Assembly (NCBI RefSeq): GCF_027579695.1
Contig: NC_083569.1
Coordinates: 71,869,149 to 71,933,148, forward strand
Length of the DNA stretch: 64,000 nucleotides
Direction of reading: 5' to 3'
Origin: Neoarius graeffei
Taxonomy: Eukaryota; Chordata; Actinopteri; Siluriformes; Ariidae
Every line of letters starts with the position of its first letter. Positions within the stretch are counted from its first letter, which is position 1. Below are positions 62,396-64,000 of the stretch, piece after piece. The position numbers and the translations under genes are program-made. The notes below the pieces were generated by a model. That model saw nothing but the letters and a program-made list of their open reading frames with translations. It was not told where the DNA came from and searched no databases.

Positions 62396-63287
62396 ATGTT
62401 TGAAGAACACCTAGAAGCATTGCAGGTTTCAGTAGCTTGCTACCGAAGTACTCTGAACCATCAAGAAGACAATTTTTTAAAAGAAAACATATATTTTTAA
62501 ACAATTATTTAATTTATTCTGAATATCATGTTCGGTACTCACTGGAATTCTAGCTGAATGGCACATGATGATCACAGCATACATTTGCACTCATTTTTCA
62601 CACTTGAACATTTTCCCATATGGGTTTTCTTCACTGTCTACATGAAGGAAAAAAAAATGCTGTATTTTGGTCAGATTTAGGAAGAGGACTGTGCCTCTGC
62701 TAATGCTTGGGTAACAGTCGAGGGGACACAAGTTTAGTGCTGTATAATGAGTAACTTACTTTTTGTGCACTTTTAAAAGTCCTCCATGATAATGTCTTTA
62801 TTTATAGCATGCATATTATGATTTTTTTTTTTTTTGGAAGTATTTTAGTCCTTTGGCCAGATGGTGGCCTAAATTTGTTTGCCTAAGCTGTATGTGTAAT
62901 GGTGTTTTGGATTATACTTAAGGCTTTTTGACATCTTCCAGTTGGCTTGGCTAGAAAGTGCATTTAACGCACAAGTCTTATGGTGTAATGGTCTTGTCAG
63001 GGTATTCAAATTGTGACGTTACAAAAAATGTTCAAACTTTAAAAAAAATAAAATTCAAATTCCTAAATTTTGTTTTAGGAATTCATAAATTAGTTTTAAC
63101 TTTAGCAATTTGTTTTATGTGCTAAATATTTGGCCATATAAAGCAAAGCTGAGAGTCCTTAAATGTTCATTTTTACCAGTGAGACATTTCTTTAGGCCAT
63201 TGATATGACTTCTAGAGGAACAGGTGAAGTTCTTGCTATGTAGGGATCTTATTCAAAGTTCCACAGATGGATTGATGAACAATTTTA
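62396..63287. other. No gene recognised
   Basis: A/T-rich with T and A runs (62820-62835, 63040-63052). No family signature. Confidence 0.4.
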
Positions 63288-63510
63288 TTTTATTTAGATT
63301 AGATTAGATAAAACTTTATTGAGCCCTTTGGGTGGGTTCCCTCAGGGAAATTAAGATTCCAGCAGCATCATTACAGATAAACAGAGAGAAGAAATAGAGG
63401 AAAACTTCTCGATAAATTAAGTATTTACATATACAAGTATAAAAAGAATAAGATATGGGGAAGAGAGGAGGGGGGAGGAGGTAAAATAAAAAAAAAAAGT
63501 TAGATCCTTG
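63288..63510 (-). mobile_element. LINE 3' tail (Rex-like)
   Basis: ATTTAGATTAGATTAGATAA at 63292 is a short-repeat tail, followed by AAACTTTATTGAGCCCTTTG and GGGTTCCCTCAGGGAAATTA. This is the antisense 3' end of a LINE comparable to, but not the same family as, 19794-22165. Confidence 0.6.
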
Positions 63511-63882
63511 AATCAAACTTGTACCTATTTAGCCAGACATGTTAGTTACTGGTATTTTACATCAGTGGATGATCAAGGTTAGTTACTCATTGAACATTAT
63601 TTCAGCTTCTCTGAGGTCACTGTGACAAATCTGCTGAAATTGTCAAATTAAACTTTGTGTGCTGAATGACCCAGCTAAGCTGATTACTTTTCAATTACCG
63701 TATTAGTCTCCGAGGCCCTGCACATTACATTTTGCTATCATATCTGTCATACTATTCATTGTAACCCATGTAATGCCTGTGATTAAAAAGACAGGGTTAT
63801 TTAGTTTGATGATCAGGAGCCTGATTCTACATGCCCTGTCAAAAAACAGTCATGAGAGCAGAGTCCTATTCCGGTGTGCATC

Positions 63883-64000
63883 TTAAAGGTGGGGTATGAG
63901 ATTTTGGAATAACGGTTCCCGCAAGCCATATTTTGAAAAGAAACACGCCTGCCCTCGCCATGCTCCCACCCCCCGCGTCTCCACCCCTCCTCCCCCTTAT
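63883..64000 (+). mobile_element. Start of a TTAA-type DNA element, cut by the window end
   Basis: TTAAAGGTGGGGTATGAGA begins with TTAA and matches my recollection of Kolobok-family termini in fishes. Only 118 bases are visible, so the other end cannot be checked. Confidence 0.45.

Noticed and set aside
1-64000. CRISPR array, operon, prophage or other prokaryotic system
   Set aside because: Tandem repeats present are microsatellites and transposon-internal units. Gene structure, introns and repeats are those of a vertebrate nuclear genome.

Overview
The window is vertebrate nuclear DNA and almost certainly from a teleost fish. It holds one clear host gene with GT-AG introns, a very high density of nested transposable elements of types typical of bony fishes (Tc1/mariner, hAT, TTAA-target elements, L2, L1/Tx1-like and Rex/CR1-like LINEs, Ty3/Gypsy, Penelope-like), and at least 13 copies of one roughly 370-bp tRNA-derived SINE. 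The SINE and Tc1 families remind me of catfish genomes, but I hold the order-level assignment only at moderate to low confidence. There are no bacterial features.

The host gene is slc16a13 (monocarboxylate transporter 13) on the + strand, with five coding exons between 49155 and 61192. They join in frame to a 497-residue, 12-helix transporter. A splice acceptor directly before the start codon implies a non-coding first exon upstream. Introns 2, 3 and 4 are swollen by transposons: two Tc1-type elements in intron 2; a DNA element carrying an inverted Penelope-like insertion in intron 3; and a THAP remnant plus a Tc1, itself broken by a roughly 500-bp insertion, in intron 4.

A second gene-like unit lies at 35824-40641 (+). 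Two exons of a hAT-transposase-like protein are separated by a 3.7-kb intron that contains an L2 LINE, itself carrying a SINE. The reading frame is kept exactly across the splice. The last exon has a compensating pair of single-base frameshifts that creates an in-frame stop. Whether this is a domesticated gene or an intron-containing transposon is open.

Region by region: 1-5760 is an antisense L1/Tx1-like LINE cut by three SINEs and a hAT-like element. 5867-7561 is a DNA element with a long internal hairpin. 7587-18576 is a Tc1 copy split by a young, nearly intact Ty3/Gypsy retrotransposon (9043-18457). That retrotransposon has 1.7-kb LTRs, gag and pol, a textbook -1 frameshift signal at the gag-pol junction and one frame-breaking base change in reverse transcriptase. 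19794-22165 is a 5'-truncated Rex/CR1-like LINE with an intact 736-codon ORF. 22166-33350 is a patchwork of a THAP exon remnant, L2 and L1 fragments, a hAT element with an 8-bp target duplication, several MITEs and SINEs. 33780-35582 is an L2 scrap and a dead Tc1. 41833-43815 is a large fold-back element. 44009-46538 is a DNA element with a TTAA-target element and a small MITE nested in it. 46539-64000 is slc16a13 and its flanks, ending in the first 118 bases of another TTAA-type element.

The repeats can be placed in a relative order from nesting and target-site duplications: Tc1, then Gypsy, then SINE at 7.6-18.6 kb; L1, then SINE or hAT at 1-5.7 kb and 26.6-29.9 kb; DNA element, then Penelope, then SINE and another DNA element at 53.1-56.7 kb. 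All calls come from reading the sequence; no database search was possible.
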